Below, in pieces: positions 1-6,835 of a DNA stretch of 46,478 nucleotides. The stretch is taken from NCBI GenBank assembly GCA_900552105.1, contig URYH01000007.1, positions 1-46,478 on the forward strand. Reading direction: 5' to 3'. The notes under the pieces were generated by a model, which saw nothing but the letters and a program-made list of their open reading frames with translations, was not told the origin of the DNA and did not search any database. Both the position numbers and the translations under genes were made by a program. The DNA comes from an uncultured Eubacteriales bacterium. GTDB lineage: Bacteria > Bacillota > Clostridia > Christensenellales > UBA1242. The first letter of the stretch is position 1; every line of letters starts with the position of its first letter.

Positions 1-20
1 TTAAAATTTATATTCAATTA

Positions 21-49
21 TTGATTTTATAACTATTTTAATATATAAT
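21..49 (+). promoter_or_regulatory. Promoter of tRNA-Leu
   Basis: TTGATT (21-26) and TATAAT (44-49) are separated by exactly 17 nt, a sigma-A-type promoter. Transcription would begin about 5 nt before the tRNA 5' end at 61, as expected for a short tRNA leader. Confidence 0.75.
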
Positions 50-60
50 AATGTCGTTGC

Positions 61-146
61 GCGGGTGTGGCGGAATGGTAGACGCACAGGACTTAAAATC
101 CTGAGAGGGCAACTTCGTGTGGGTTCAAGTCCCACCACCCGCACCA
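61..146 (+). tRNA. tRNA-Leu (anticodon UAA)
   Basis: The 7-bp acceptor stem is formed by gcgggtg (61-67) and cacccgc (136-142), with discriminator A143 and an encoded CCA (144-146). The T arm has stem gtggg/cccac (119-123/131-135) around loop ttcaagt. The anticodon stem cagga/tcctg encloses loop cttaaaa, giving anticodon TAA, which reads UUA leucine codons. A long variable arm (about 103-118) is the class II hallmark that fits leucine. The gene has its own promoter upstream and a terminator directly downstream, so it is a single-tRNA transcription unit. Confidence 0.97.
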
Positions 147-169
147 AAAAGACCTTTGGGTCTTTTTTT
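147..169 (+). terminator. Rho-independent terminator of tRNA-Leu
   Basis: Stem gacc (151-154) / ggtc (159-162), loop tttg, extended by A/T pairs from 147-150 with 163-166, followed by a T run to 169. It starts immediately after the CCA end. Confidence 0.9.
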
Positions 170-275
170 GTTTGCTTTTAACTTGTATGTAATTTGTGTT
201 TTGTTTTTCACAAACTCATTAAATTTTTTTAACTTGCATTTCATATATATTTAGAGATTAAATTTGGGAGAGTGT

Positions 276-1343
276 ATGAAAGTTTGTGTGTATGCGATTG
301 CAAAGAATGAGGAAAGGTTTGTTGACAGGTGGGTTGACAGCATGAGCGAAGCGGACGAGATTTATGTCCTTGACACTGGGAGTTGTGACAACACGGTAAA
401 AAAGCTTCGAGCAAAAGGTGTTGTTGTAAAAAAGAAGAAATACGAAACTTTTAGGTTTGATGTCGCGAGGAATGACAGCATGAAGTTGCTTCCGAAAGAT
501 GCAGATATTTGTGTTTGCACCGACCTTGATGAAGTGTTTAGCAAAGGTTGGCGGAAGAAACTTGAAAAACAATGGGGCAAAAACACAAAACAAGCAAAAT
601 ATCGCTATGTTTGGAATTACAACCCTGACGGGAGTGAAGGTTTTGTTTTTATGTATGAAAAGATTCATGCACGAGATGGTTTTTGTTGGACACATCCTGT
701 TCACGAAGTTTTGAAGACCGATTTAAAAAGCTATGAAGTCGTGACTGTTGACGGCATCACGCTTGAACACCATGCAGACCAAACAAAATCAAGAGGGCAA
801 TATTTGGGATTGTTGGAACTATCAGTCCAAGAAGACCCAAATGACGACAGAAATATGCACTATTTGGGGCGAGAATATATGTTTGCGGGAAAGTGGAAAG
901 AAGCGATTGAAACGCTCAAAAAACACCTCTTGTTGCCAACTGCGAAATGGCGGGATGAAAGATGTGCAAGCATGAGGTTTATTGGGAGGTGTTATGCGAA
1001 TTTGAATATGCTTCAAGAAGCAGAATTTTATTTCAAACTTGCAATTTGCGAATGTCCGAACAAACGAGAATCATTTTGGGAACTAGCAAAATTTTTGTAT
1101 CAAAAAGAAAAGTGGCAAGACTGTGCAGTGGCTATATATTCAATGCAAAACATAGTCACTCGTGACTTGAGTTATATTTCAGATCCTGAATGTTGGAGCG
1201 GTGTTCCATATGATATGTTGTCAATATGCAATTATTATTTGAGCAACAAAAACGAGGCAATTAAATATGTGCAAAAAGCCATCAATCTGTCTCCCAATGA
1301 TTCAAGGCTCAAAGATAATCTCAAAATTTTTGAAAACATGTGA
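276..1343 (+). CDS. Family 2 glycosyltransferase with C-terminal TPR-like repeats
   Basis: A 355-residue protein with a GT-A (GT2) domain at the N terminus: the IAKNEE segment (residues 8-13), VLDTGSCDNT (31-40) for nucleotide-sugar binding, and a DxD-type metal motif D83-L-D85. A WTHPVHEV segment follows near residue 135. The second half (about 180-350) is alpha-helical with TPR-like repeats, a layout common in bacterial GT2 proteins of the SunS/tetratricopeptide group. No membrane segment or signal peptide is seen, so it is cytoplasmic. The start is ATG 276 with GGGAG at 266-270; an in-frame TTG at 264 overlaps this ribosome binding site and is unlikely. Sugar and acceptor cannot be told from sequence. 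It stands alone between the tRNA terminator and the rdgB-like gene. Confidence 0.85.
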   Translation: MKVCVYAIAKNEERFVDRWVDSMSEADEIYVLDTGSCDNTVKKLRAKGVVVKKKKYETFRFDVARNDSMKLLPKDADICVCTDLDEVFSKGWRKKLEKQWGKNTKQAKYRYVWNYNPDGSEGFVFMYEKIHARDGFCWTHPVHEVLKTDLKSYEVVTVDGITLEHHADQTKSRGQYLGLLELSVQEDPNDDRNMHYLGREYMFAGKWKEAIETLKKHLLLPTAKWRDERCASMRFIGRCYANLNMLQEAEFYFKLAICECPNKRESFWELAKFLYQKEKWQDCAVAIYSMQNIVTRDLSYISDPECWSGVPYDMLSICNYYLSNKNEAIKYVQKAINLSPNDSRLKDNLKIFENM

Positions 1344-1402
1344 TTTCATTTTGCAAATGTCTTGTTGCTTTGATAAAATGATTTTATACAAAAGAGGTTT
1401 TT

Positions 1403-2008
1403 ATGAAAGTTTTGATTGCAACAACAAACCCTGGCAAAATTTCAATTTATAGCACAATTTTTGAAAAACTTGGAATTGAATGGTGCTCATTAAATGATTT
1501 TGACAACCTTGGCAAGGTTGAAGAAACAGGTGAAACTCCTCGTGAAAATTCAATTATCAAAGCTGTCGCATACAACAAAATCACACATCTTCCTGTCATT
1601 GCAAACGATAGCGGACTTATTGTGAAAAAGTTTGCACCAGATGATCAACCGGGCGTGTTTGTCAGACGATATGAAGGTGCAGAACTGAGCGATCAACAAA
1701 TGATTGATATATTTTCACAAAAACTTTGCCAAGTGGGTGGAAAAAGCAAGTCATACTTTGATGTTTCACTGACAATTATTGACGAGAATGGAAAACTGTT
1801 TAACAAGTCATTCAAAAGCAAACGGCTCATGGTTTCTTCACCAAGCAAAGTTGTTGTGAAAGGACTGCCTTTGAGATCATTGGATTATTCAAAAAAACAT
1901 AAAAAATATATGTCAGAAATGACAATTGATGAGGCCAACGAATGCGAAGACAGATGCATCAAGGACCAAGAAAAGTTTATTAAAAAAGTCTTCAAAAGAA
2001 AAAAGTGA
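1403..2008 (+). CDS. Divergent HAM1/RdgB-like nucleoside triphosphate pyrophosphatase
   Basis: A 201-residue protein of the HAM1/RdgB family, which hydrolyses non-canonical purine NTPs (dITP, XTP) to monophosphates and keeps them out of DNA and RNA. The TTNPGK motif (residues 7-12) and an ANDSGL segment (67-72), in the place of the usual ADDSGL, are visible. The family's FGYDP segment is not seen, and the C-terminal SHR signature is replaced by CEDR near residue 187. It is therefore a clear fold member but with altered active-site residues, and its substrate range may differ. The start ATG 1403 has AGAGG 5 nt upstream. A weak promoter TTGTTG-N17-TATACA lies at 1362-1390. It ends inside a terminator shared with the convergent signal peptidase gene. 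Confidence 0.75.
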   Translation: MKVLIATTNPGKISIYSTIFEKLGIEWCSLNDFDNLGKVEETGETPRENSIIKAVAYNKITHLPVIANDSGLIVKKFAPDDQPGVFVRRYEGAELSDQQMIDIFSQKLCQVGGKSKSYFDVSLTIIDENGKLFNKSFKSKRLMVSSPSKVVVKGLPLRSLDYSKKHKKYMSEMTIDEANECEDRCIKDQEKFIKKVFKRKK

Positions 2009-2027
2009 GTTATATCTCACTTTTTTT
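1999..2027. terminator. Bidirectional terminator overlapping two stop codons
   Basis: Stem gtgag (2005-2009) / ctcac (2016-2020), loop ttatat, flanked by an A run (1999-2004) and a T run (2021-2027), so it works on both strands. It contains the stop codon of the rdgB-like gene (2006-2008) and that of the convergent signal peptidase (2010-2012). Confidence 0.88.
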
Positions 2028-2837
2028 GTTTGATTGTTTGCTTTGTCGTTGCTTTTCGTTTTCAGTTTTTTTGATGTGAAGTCCATCAGATTGTGGTTGT
2101 TTGTTCTTTTTTTGTTTTTTCTCATCTTGAATTTCAAAAATGAGATTGACAAGAACCAAACAATCTTTGAAAACAATAATTGAGCAGGGAAGAACAATAA
2201 CCAAAAGAGCGCCTTTGATTGACAGCAAAAACTTTATAAAGTTTGCAACTCCAGCAAGATTTTCTTTGTATTTTCCAATGACATAATCTTCATAAATTGG
2301 GTGAACATCGTTATATTTGTTGTTTACACCTTTTGTTATAAACCATTTTTTGCCATTATTGTCTGTGACAATCGACATGATTTCGTGAAATATAATTCTT
2401 GATGCACGAGGGTCTTTTGTTGGTTCAAGACCGCTTTCGTTTGCTTGAAAATGATTTTGAACATTTGAATCAACACACTCAAAGAATGCAATATAATCTC
2501 CAACTTTGTAGTCGTCGATGGACTTTTGTTGCTTTATCATTGCAAAATCGCCAATTGCAAACCCATAATCTCGCATTGATCCAGATGAAATTTTAATCAA
2601 ACTATACCCAGCAATCATTGGAATGCCTTTTGTTTTCTTTGTTATGATAAGTGATGAAGCAAAGAAGATGCATAGAATGAGCAGAGGAATCAAAAGGTAA
2701 TCAAAAACTTTGTCAAAGACATGAAAAACTTTCCTCGCTCTTTTTGTAAAAGTGTCTTTGACTGGGACACGTTTTTCTTCTTGCGGAGATGAAGATTGTT
2801 TGTCGATGTTTTGAACATTTGTTTGTTTTTTGTCCAT
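2010..2837 (-). CDS. Signal peptidase I of the SipW/ER type
   Basis: A 275-residue membrane protease that removes signal peptides outside the membrane. A charged 45-residue cytoplasmic tail precedes a TM helix (about 46-66), followed by the catalytic domain with SSGSM (nucleophile Ser87). RIIFHEI puts a histidine (His151) where most bacterial type I peptidases have lysine, which is the ER/archaeal/SipW subtype. The ITKG...ND segment (about 167-177, Asp177) follows, and a second hydrophobic region spans about 198-236. In Bacillus subtilis SipW processes the biofilm fibre proteins TasA and TapA. The four exported paralogues directly upstream on the same strand are the natural substrates here, by inference. 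There is no Shine-Dalgarno; a promoter sits 6 nt before ATG, suggesting a leaderless mRNA. The C-terminal tail is long and Lys/Gln-rich. Confidence 0.88.
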   Translation of the reverse strand: MDKKQTNVQNIDKQSSSPQEEKRVPVKDTFTKRARKVFHVFDKVFDYLLIPLLILCIFFASSLIITKKTKGIPMIAGYSLIKISSGSMRDYGFAIGDFAMIKQQKSIDDYKVGDYIAFFECVDSNVQNHFQANESGLEPTKDPRASRIIFHEIMSIVTDNNGKKWFITKGVNNKYNDVHPIYEDYVIGKYKENLAGVANFIKFLLSIKGALLVIVLPCSIIVFKDCLVLVNLIFEIQDEKKQKKNKQPQSDGLHIKKTENEKQRQSKQSNKKSEI

Positions 2838-2843
2838 GTGTTT

Positions 2844-2872
2844 ATTATATCAAATCATTGCAAAGCATGCAA
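2844..2872 (-). promoter_or_regulatory. Promoter of the signal peptidase gene
   Basis: On the minus strand, TTGCAT (2872-2867), a 17-nt spacer and TATAAT (2849-2844) with an extended -10 TGA in front. Only 6 nt separate the -10 from the ATG at 2837, so transcription should start at or near the A of the start codon. Confidence 0.7.
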
Positions 2873-2890
2873 AGAAAATGAGCAGGGCAT

Positions 2891-2925
2891 AAAAAAATAT
2901 ATCGCATTTCGCGATATATTTTTTT
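2891..2925 (-). terminator. Terminator after the first exported paralogue
   Basis: A perfect 15-bp stem (2891-2905 / 2911-2925) with a 5-nt loop; read on the minus strand it ends in a run of seven T. It lies between the exported protein gene (stop at 2937) and the signal peptidase promoter, so the two are separate units or linked only by read-through. Confidence 0.88.
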
Positions 2926-2936
2926 CTTGTGTTTGA

Positions 2937-3545
2937 TTATTCAATGACGATTGAAACATTGAAATCAGTTGCAACAGCAGCAGTCATTTCTCCAAGCGCT
3001 TTGTTTGCACAAACCATAATGTAGTATTTTCCTGAACCTGTGTTTGCTTGAAGAACAACATTGCCATTAACACCTGTTGCGTTTTCAAGTTTTGTCATTC
3101 CTTCCCAAGTTGTTCCAGCATATACATCGATTTCTGTGTTGCTTTCGGTTGAAGAAGTAATTGTTGCTGTGACTTCTTTTGTTGAAGTGTTTGCAAAAGT
3201 GATTTCATATGCATAGAAATTCTTGCCATTTTCGCTACTGAAAACAAAAGGTGTTGCAGCTTCAGTCAACTCGTCAACTTCAGCGCCTTTGTCCAAAACT
3301 TCAGTGGCAAACGTTGGTGCTTCAGGAATTACAGCAACAGCTTCATCACCTGCGCCAGCATATTCTTTGACAACAACTGATGTTTTTACTTGTCCAGAAG
3401 TTGTGACTGTGATTGTGTTTGTGATTGTTGCACTTTGACTAAGAGCGGCGTAAACCGAAACACCAATCAAGAGCATGCAGAGAACCAAACTGCAAAGAGC
3501 TGCAATAAGCTTTCTGTTTCTGGTTGACTTTTTTTGTTCTTCCAT
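2937..3545 (-). CDS. Exported beta-rich protein, SipW-dependent type (paralogue 1)
   Basis: A 202-residue protein. A short Lys/Arg-rich N terminus, a hydrophobic helix (about 13-33) and the likely cleavage region SVYAALSQ are followed by ITNTITV, resembling TasA/camelysin-type precursors processed by SipW-like peptidases. The mature part is Thr/Val/Ala-rich and predicted to be mainly beta strand. Two stretches are shared with the three upstream paralogues: a VFSSENG...YAYEITFAN block near 98-118 and a C-terminal YYIMVCANKALGEM...F block. ATG 3545 has a strong GGGGAGG site. No cysteine pairs or LPXTG anchor are seen, so it is probably released or polymerised at the surface. That role is inference; the TasA relation rests on architecture and context. 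Confidence 0.7.
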   Translation of the reverse strand: MEEQKKSTRNRKLIAALCSLVLCMLLIGVSVYAALSQSATITNTITVTTSGQVKTSVVVKEYAGAGDEAVAVIPEAPTFATEVLDKGAEVDELTEAATPFVFSSENGKNFYAYEITFANTSTKEVTATITSSTESNTEIDVYAGTTWEGMTKLENATGVNGNVVLQANTGSGKYYIMVCANKALGEMTAAVATDFNVSIVIE

Positions 3546-3576
3546 ATATTATCCTCCCCAATTTTTTACTATTATT

Positions 3577-3604
3577 AGTTTAGCATATAAATTTTATCTA
3601 TCAA
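3577..3604 (-). promoter_or_regulatory. Probable promoter of exported paralogue 1
   Basis: On the minus strand TTGATA (3604-3599), 16-nt spacer, TAAACT (3582-3577) preceded by TGC (extended -10). This gives a leader of about 25 nt that contains the GGGGAGG ribosome binding site. Confidence 0.45.
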
Positions 3605-3658
3605 AGTAATTTTGTGTAATTTTTACATTTTTATCAAAAAATGTTGAAAATTTTTGAT

Positions 3659-4312
3659 TTATGCCACTGAAACTGTGACAATAATGTCAAAATGTTCGGT
3701 TGCAACAGGGCGTAGGTCAATCAAATCAACATTTGCACCAACAACCAAATAATAGGTTGAGTTCTCTTCAACAAGCACATTGCCGGTTATATTATAATCC
3801 TTTGTTTCGGTGTCAGCAGTTTTGAGAGATATTGCTTCGGCTTTTCCAAACCAAACTGAGATTTGGTTGTTGAAGACATAGTTGGTTGGATTTTCTTCGG
3901 TGTCTTTTGTTTTTAGGTCAATTTTGAAATTGACATTCGAGTTGTGCCGGTTGGCAAAATCAATCTTATAAACGTAATAGCCATATCCCTCACTTGAATC
4001 AAAAATCAAATTTGGGCCTGTTGCCGAAGCGGAATCCTGATTGTAGTTCTTTTTGAGATATTCTGTCCACCCGTCTGTTGGAAGGGTGGTGTCAAGAGCA
4101 AACAAATCTGCGCTGTTTGATTTTGTGCCAGATATGGTGATTGTTGTTCTTGCGTCACCAGATGATGAATTGATTGTTATTGTGTTGACAATTTCAGCAT
4201 TTTGACTTGTTGCCGCCCAAACGACAACGCCAATGATTAGCAAACACAAAACAAGGCTAATCAAAGTGATTAGCAATTTTCTTTTTGTTGTTGATTTCTT
4301 TTCGTTTTCCAT
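3659..4312 (-). CDS. Exported beta-rich protein, SipW-dependent type (paralogue 2)
   Basis: A 217-residue paralogue of the neighbouring genes: Lys-rich N terminus, hydrophobic helix (about 13-33), cleavage region VVWAATSQ, then AEIVNTITI. The shared central block is IFDSSEGYGYYVYKIDFAN (about 103-121) and the shared C-terminal block is YYLVVGANVDLIDLRPVAT followed by F-x-I-x-V. No transmembrane anchor follows the signal peptide and no cysteine is present. ATG 4312 has GGGGAA 8 nt upstream. Fold and export route are inferred from the pattern it shares with its neighbours and from the adjacent SipW-like peptidase; a surface fibre or matrix role is a reasonable guess, and no other function is recognisable. 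Confidence 0.7.
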   Translation of the reverse strand: MENEKKSTTKRKLLITLISLVLCLLIIGVVVWAATSQNAEIVNTITINSSSGDARTTITISGTKSNSADLFALDTTLPTDGWTEYLKKNYNQDSASATGPNLIFDSSEGYGYYVYKIDFANRHNSNVNFKIDLKTKDTEENPTNYVFNNQISVWFGKAEAISLKTADTETKDYNITGNVLVEENSTYYLVVGANVDLIDLRPVATEHFDIIVTVSVA

Positions 4313-4338
4313 AAAAATTCCCCAATAAAAACGACAAA

Positions 4339-4371
4339 ATTATAATTATTTGATAATTTATCATAAATTAT
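4339..4371 (-). promoter_or_regulatory. Candidate promoter with inverted repeat before paralogue 2
   Basis: Minus-strand TATAAT at 4344-4339 lies about 20 nt before the ribosome binding site of the gene starting at 4312. A perfect 8-bp inverted repeat with a 3-nt centre (4353-4360 / 4364-4371) sits over the expected -35/spacer region. The -35 (TTTATG) is poor, which would fit a regulated promoter. Confidence 0.35.
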
Positions 4372-4406
4372 TTCAAAATTATTGTCCAACAAATTAAATT
4401 GATTTA

Positions 4407-5078
4407 TTAATTTTTTTGAATGTTTATTGCAAGATTAAATGTTTGAGTATCAACTTTTTTTAGATCAACCAAGTCTTCATTGATTGCAATAATTAAATAA
4501 TGAGATATTGTTTGATTGACTTTCAAGGTTTTTGTCAAATCAAGTTTGTTTGTGGCAAGTTTTTCGAAATTTGCATTTTCGTCAGCAAAGTATAGGTCGA
4601 TTTGTGAATTAAATTCATAGGCTTCACCGTTTTTGTCGAGCGCCTTGATTGAATAGACGATGTCGGACACATTGATGTTTGTCATCATGAATTTGAATGC
4701 AACATAAGTATAGCCAAAATTGTTCGGAAATTCTCCGAGCTCGTTTTTTGAAAAGACAATGGGGGAAGCATGTGCTGTTTTTTCGTTTTCGTTTGTTTGT
4801 TTTCTTAAAACAAGTGTATTATTTTCAAATGAGCGATTGAAATTATCTTGCGAAAATAGGGCACGTCCGCGCTCGCCATTTTTTTGATAAACTTCAACCA
4901 GTGTTGCAACTTCGGGTGAAGATATAACAGTGGCGGTGTTATAAATTGAAATTGTTGGCATAACAGCGGCATAGACTGTGATTGAAATGATGAAAAGACT
5001 CAACAAAAGACTGATCAAAACAATAATTAATCTTCTCTTGAATTTTTTGTTATCACGATTCCCCAATTTTTGTTCCAT
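4407..5078 (-). CDS. Exported beta-rich protein, SipW-dependent type (paralogue 3)
   Basis: A 223-residue paralogue: basic N terminus (KKFKRR), hydrophobic helix (about 17-38), cleavage region TVYAAVMPT and then ISIYNTATV. The C-terminal shared block reads HYLIIAINEDLVDLKKV followed by T-x-x-F-N-L-x-I. Charged residues are more frequent than in paralogue 1. The ATG at 5078 has no Shine-Dalgarno; AT-rich TATTATAAT sequence directly abuts it, so a leaderless message is possible. Oddly, the TTGGGGAA ribosome-binding-like string found before paralogues 1 and 2 occurs here inside codons 5-7, but no in-frame start follows it. Function beyond export is unknown. Confidence 0.65.
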   Translation of the reverse strand: MEQKLGNRDNKKFKRRLIIVLISLLLSLFIISITVYAAVMPTISIYNTATVISSPEVATLVEVYQKNGERGRALFSQDNFNRSFENNTLVLRKQTNENEKTAHASPIVFSKNELGEFPNNFGYTYVAFKFMMTNINVSDIVYSIKALDKNGEAYEFNSQIDLYFADENANFEKLATNKLDLTKTLKVNQTISHYLIIAINEDLVDLKKVDTQTFNLAINIQKN

Positions 5079-5122
5079 AATATTATAATAGATATTTTTT
5101 ATAAATTAACCAAACATTTTAA

Positions 5123-5755
5123 TTATTTTTTTGGATTTGTTTTGATTAAAATTTCAAATTCAGAAACAGGTGAGGCGGACAGTTCTTCGAGCGGAACTGT
5201 TGAACGAAACAAAAATACTATGCTTTTTTGTTGGTTTTTGTTGATTGAGCCGGAGCATTTTGAACCAATTTCAAAACCATTTTTGCAAGTGTGACAAACT
5301 TCAATTTCGTTTGGCAAAGAGCATTCTTTTTCTGTTCCCTTTTGGACAACTGAAATTGAGAAGTCAACATCTTGCTCATTGGCGTTGGTCAGTGTGATGA
5401 GATAACCATACTCAAAAATTCCAACTGCACTCGAAAAAATAATTGGCGTCAAATTTGTGCTGTGAACGGTTTGCGAAAATGTTTTTTGAAAAATTGGTGT
5501 TTTGTTATAAACATAGTTGTTTGGATTGTGGCTTAATCGCGTGAATTGTTTATTTTTGTCATTTATGTTTTTTTCTTGCACGACGACCCCAATTTCGCTT
5601 CCGTCAAGACATTCAACACGTATAAAGCCGTCCAAAACTTGCGTGGACTTTTTTGCAAATATAACGGATATTGTTATAAATATTCCGCTCATCAGCACGA
5701 CAAACAAAATTGTTGCAAGCAAAACCACTTTGCTATTTTTTGACATTTGTTTCAT
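5123..5755 (-). CDS. Exported cysteine-containing protein of the same family (paralogue 4)
   Basis: A 210-residue protein, the most distant of the four. It begins MKQMSKNSK, followed by a hydrophobic helix (about 9-33) and AKKSTQVLDGF. It keeps the IIFSSAVG...YGYLITLTNAN block and a weak version of the C-terminal block (SIVFLFRSTVPLEEL...FEILI). Unlike the others it has five cysteines in the exported part, including EVCHTC and SKC, which could form disulphides; a minor or capping subunit would fit, by loose analogy with TapA beside TasA. An ORF extends upstream to 5887, but that extension is not conserved-looking and overlaps the divergent ytxC-like start. ATG 5755 (or 5746) lacks a clear ribosome binding site. 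Confidence 0.6.
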   Translation of the reverse strand: MKQMSKNSKVVLLATILFVVLMSGIFITISVIFAKKSTQVLDGFIRVECLDGSEIGVVVQEKNINDKNKQFTRLSHNPNNYVYNKTPIFQKTFSQTVHSTNLTPIIFSSAVGIFEYGYLITLTNANEQDVDFSISVVQKGTEKECSLPNEIEVCHTCKNGFEIGSKCSGSINKNQQKSIVFLFRSTVPLEELSASPVSEFEILIKTNPKK

Positions 5756-5871
5756 GACTTTATTTTTTGTTATCGAAAAATTTATATGCGTTTTTGACAA
5801 ATATTTTGGTCTTGCCGATTTTTGATAAATAAAAACAAAACGCCCGCATAAACTATCTTGAAGAGGATTAT

Positions 5872-6639
5872 ATGTGGGAGTTTTCAATCAATCTGACTTG
5901 TGATAATTTGACCTCTGGCAAATACATCTATCACAAACTAAAAGAACTTGCTTTGCAGTTTGGCAGTGTTGTCACGAGTTATGAGTGTGACGGCTTTATG
6001 ACTATTGTTGTTGGCTGTGAAGAGTTTGATAAAGTGCGAATGCAGTATGCAATCAATGACATTTTGATTTATGTTATTTGCAACTTTTTTAAGGAAAAAT
6101 TTTTGGAAAAATATATCAATGTTCCACTAAAAAACAAAATCAATATGGTCGCATTAAAAAAAGCACTCGTCAGTTTTGACAAAGAAACAGATGTTCACAT
6201 AATCCAAAAATATTTAACTATTGAAAAAAATATATATTTGGAATCATTCTTTGATTTCAAACTTATTGCTCTCAAAAACAAATGGCTCGAACTCGTCAAA
6301 CTCGCAAACGATAATTCGTCATTTTTGATATGCGATGACACATATTGCGAACTTCTTAAATTTCTGATTGATAATCTTGAAGTTTGTTTCGACCAAATAA
6401 ACATTGTTGAAGTGGGGGAAGACTACAAACTTTGCGACAATTCATTCTGCACGCTTGAAAAAGGCGAACAAACGATTGGAGATGACAAACTTGTTGAAAA
6501 ACTCATTTCGCTTTGCCCTCGGGTTATCAATATATATTGCGATGAATATGAGGGTGTTGAGCGTCCTGCAATCAAACTCATTTCTCGAATTTTTGACTCA
6601 CGCGTCAAAGTTATGCCAAAAGAACTTGCTCACACCTAA
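5872..6639 (+). CDS. ytxC: YtxC-like protein
   Basis: A 255-residue protein with low-complexity-free alpha/beta composition and no signal peptide or catalytic motif. Length, features such as the ICNFFKEKFL and LISLCPRVINIY segments, and its place just before infC match YtxC, a conserved but uncharacterised protein that in Bacillus subtilis lies next to thrS-infC and is annotated as a putative sporulation protein. The assignment rests mainly on synteny and overall look. ATG 5872 is preceded by GAAGAGG. The gene is divergent from paralogue 4 of the surface locus, with 116 nt between. No terminator separates it from the infC promoter. Confidence 0.6.
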   Translation: MWEFSINLTCDNLTSGKYIYHKLKELALQFGSVVTSYECDGFMTIVVGCEEFDKVRMQYAINDILIYVICNFFKEKFLEKYINVPLKNKINMVALKKALVSFDKETDVHIIQKYLTIEKNIYLESFFDFKLIALKNKWLELVKLANDNSSFLICDDTYCELLKFLIDNLEVCFDQINIVEVGEDYKLCDNSFCTLEKGEQTIGDDKLVEKLISLCPRVINIYCDEYEGVERPAIKLISRIFDSRVKVMPKELAHT

Positions 6640-6668
6640 ATTTTTTTTGGAAAACATTTGCAAAACTA

Positions 6669-6697
6669 TTGACATTATGTTTGGGGTTTGTTATATT
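6669..6697 (+). promoter_or_regulatory. Promoter of the infC-rpmI-rplT operon
   Basis: TTGACA (6669-6674), 17-nt spacer, TATATT (6692-6697): near-consensus sigma-A promoter. The start site should be near 6704, leaving a leader of about 132 nt. Confidence 0.88.
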
Positions 6698-6703
6698 AGT
6701 CAA

Positions 6704-6835
6704 CGTGAAAGAAGAAGTTTCCACTTCTCACCATTCGAGCAAGCTCTGATTGGTTGTTGGCAAAAATAATTCAAAAATTTTTTTGTTGGTGGAAATTTCG
6801 GTTTCCATCAATTTATTTTTAAGGGGGACAATCTT
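6704..6835 (+). promoter_or_regulatory. L20-type leader with transcription attenuator
   Basis: The leader holds an early hairpin (6713-6718 / 6723-6728) and a 10-bp terminator hairpin (6786-6795 / 6802-6811, loop tttcgg) followed by a T-rich run to 6820. The segment tttccac (6718-6724) is complementary to the terminator's 5' arm (6789-6795), so the two structures are mutually exclusive, as expected for an antiterminator. Position and logic match the L20-controlled leaders of Bacillota infC operons, in which ribosomal protein L20 represses its own operon. The L20 contact site itself was not verified. Confidence 0.7.

Noticed and set aside
258..704. Long minus-strand open frames inside the glycosyltransferase and many other genes
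   Set aside because: They lie antisense to well-supported coding regions, lack ribosome binding sites and encode Phe/Cys-rich shadow sequences.
5756..5887. N-terminal extension of paralogue 4 to 5887
   Set aside because: It overlaps the divergent ytxC-like start, and the paralogue pattern (basic tail then hydrophobic helix) begins only at MKQMSKNSK.
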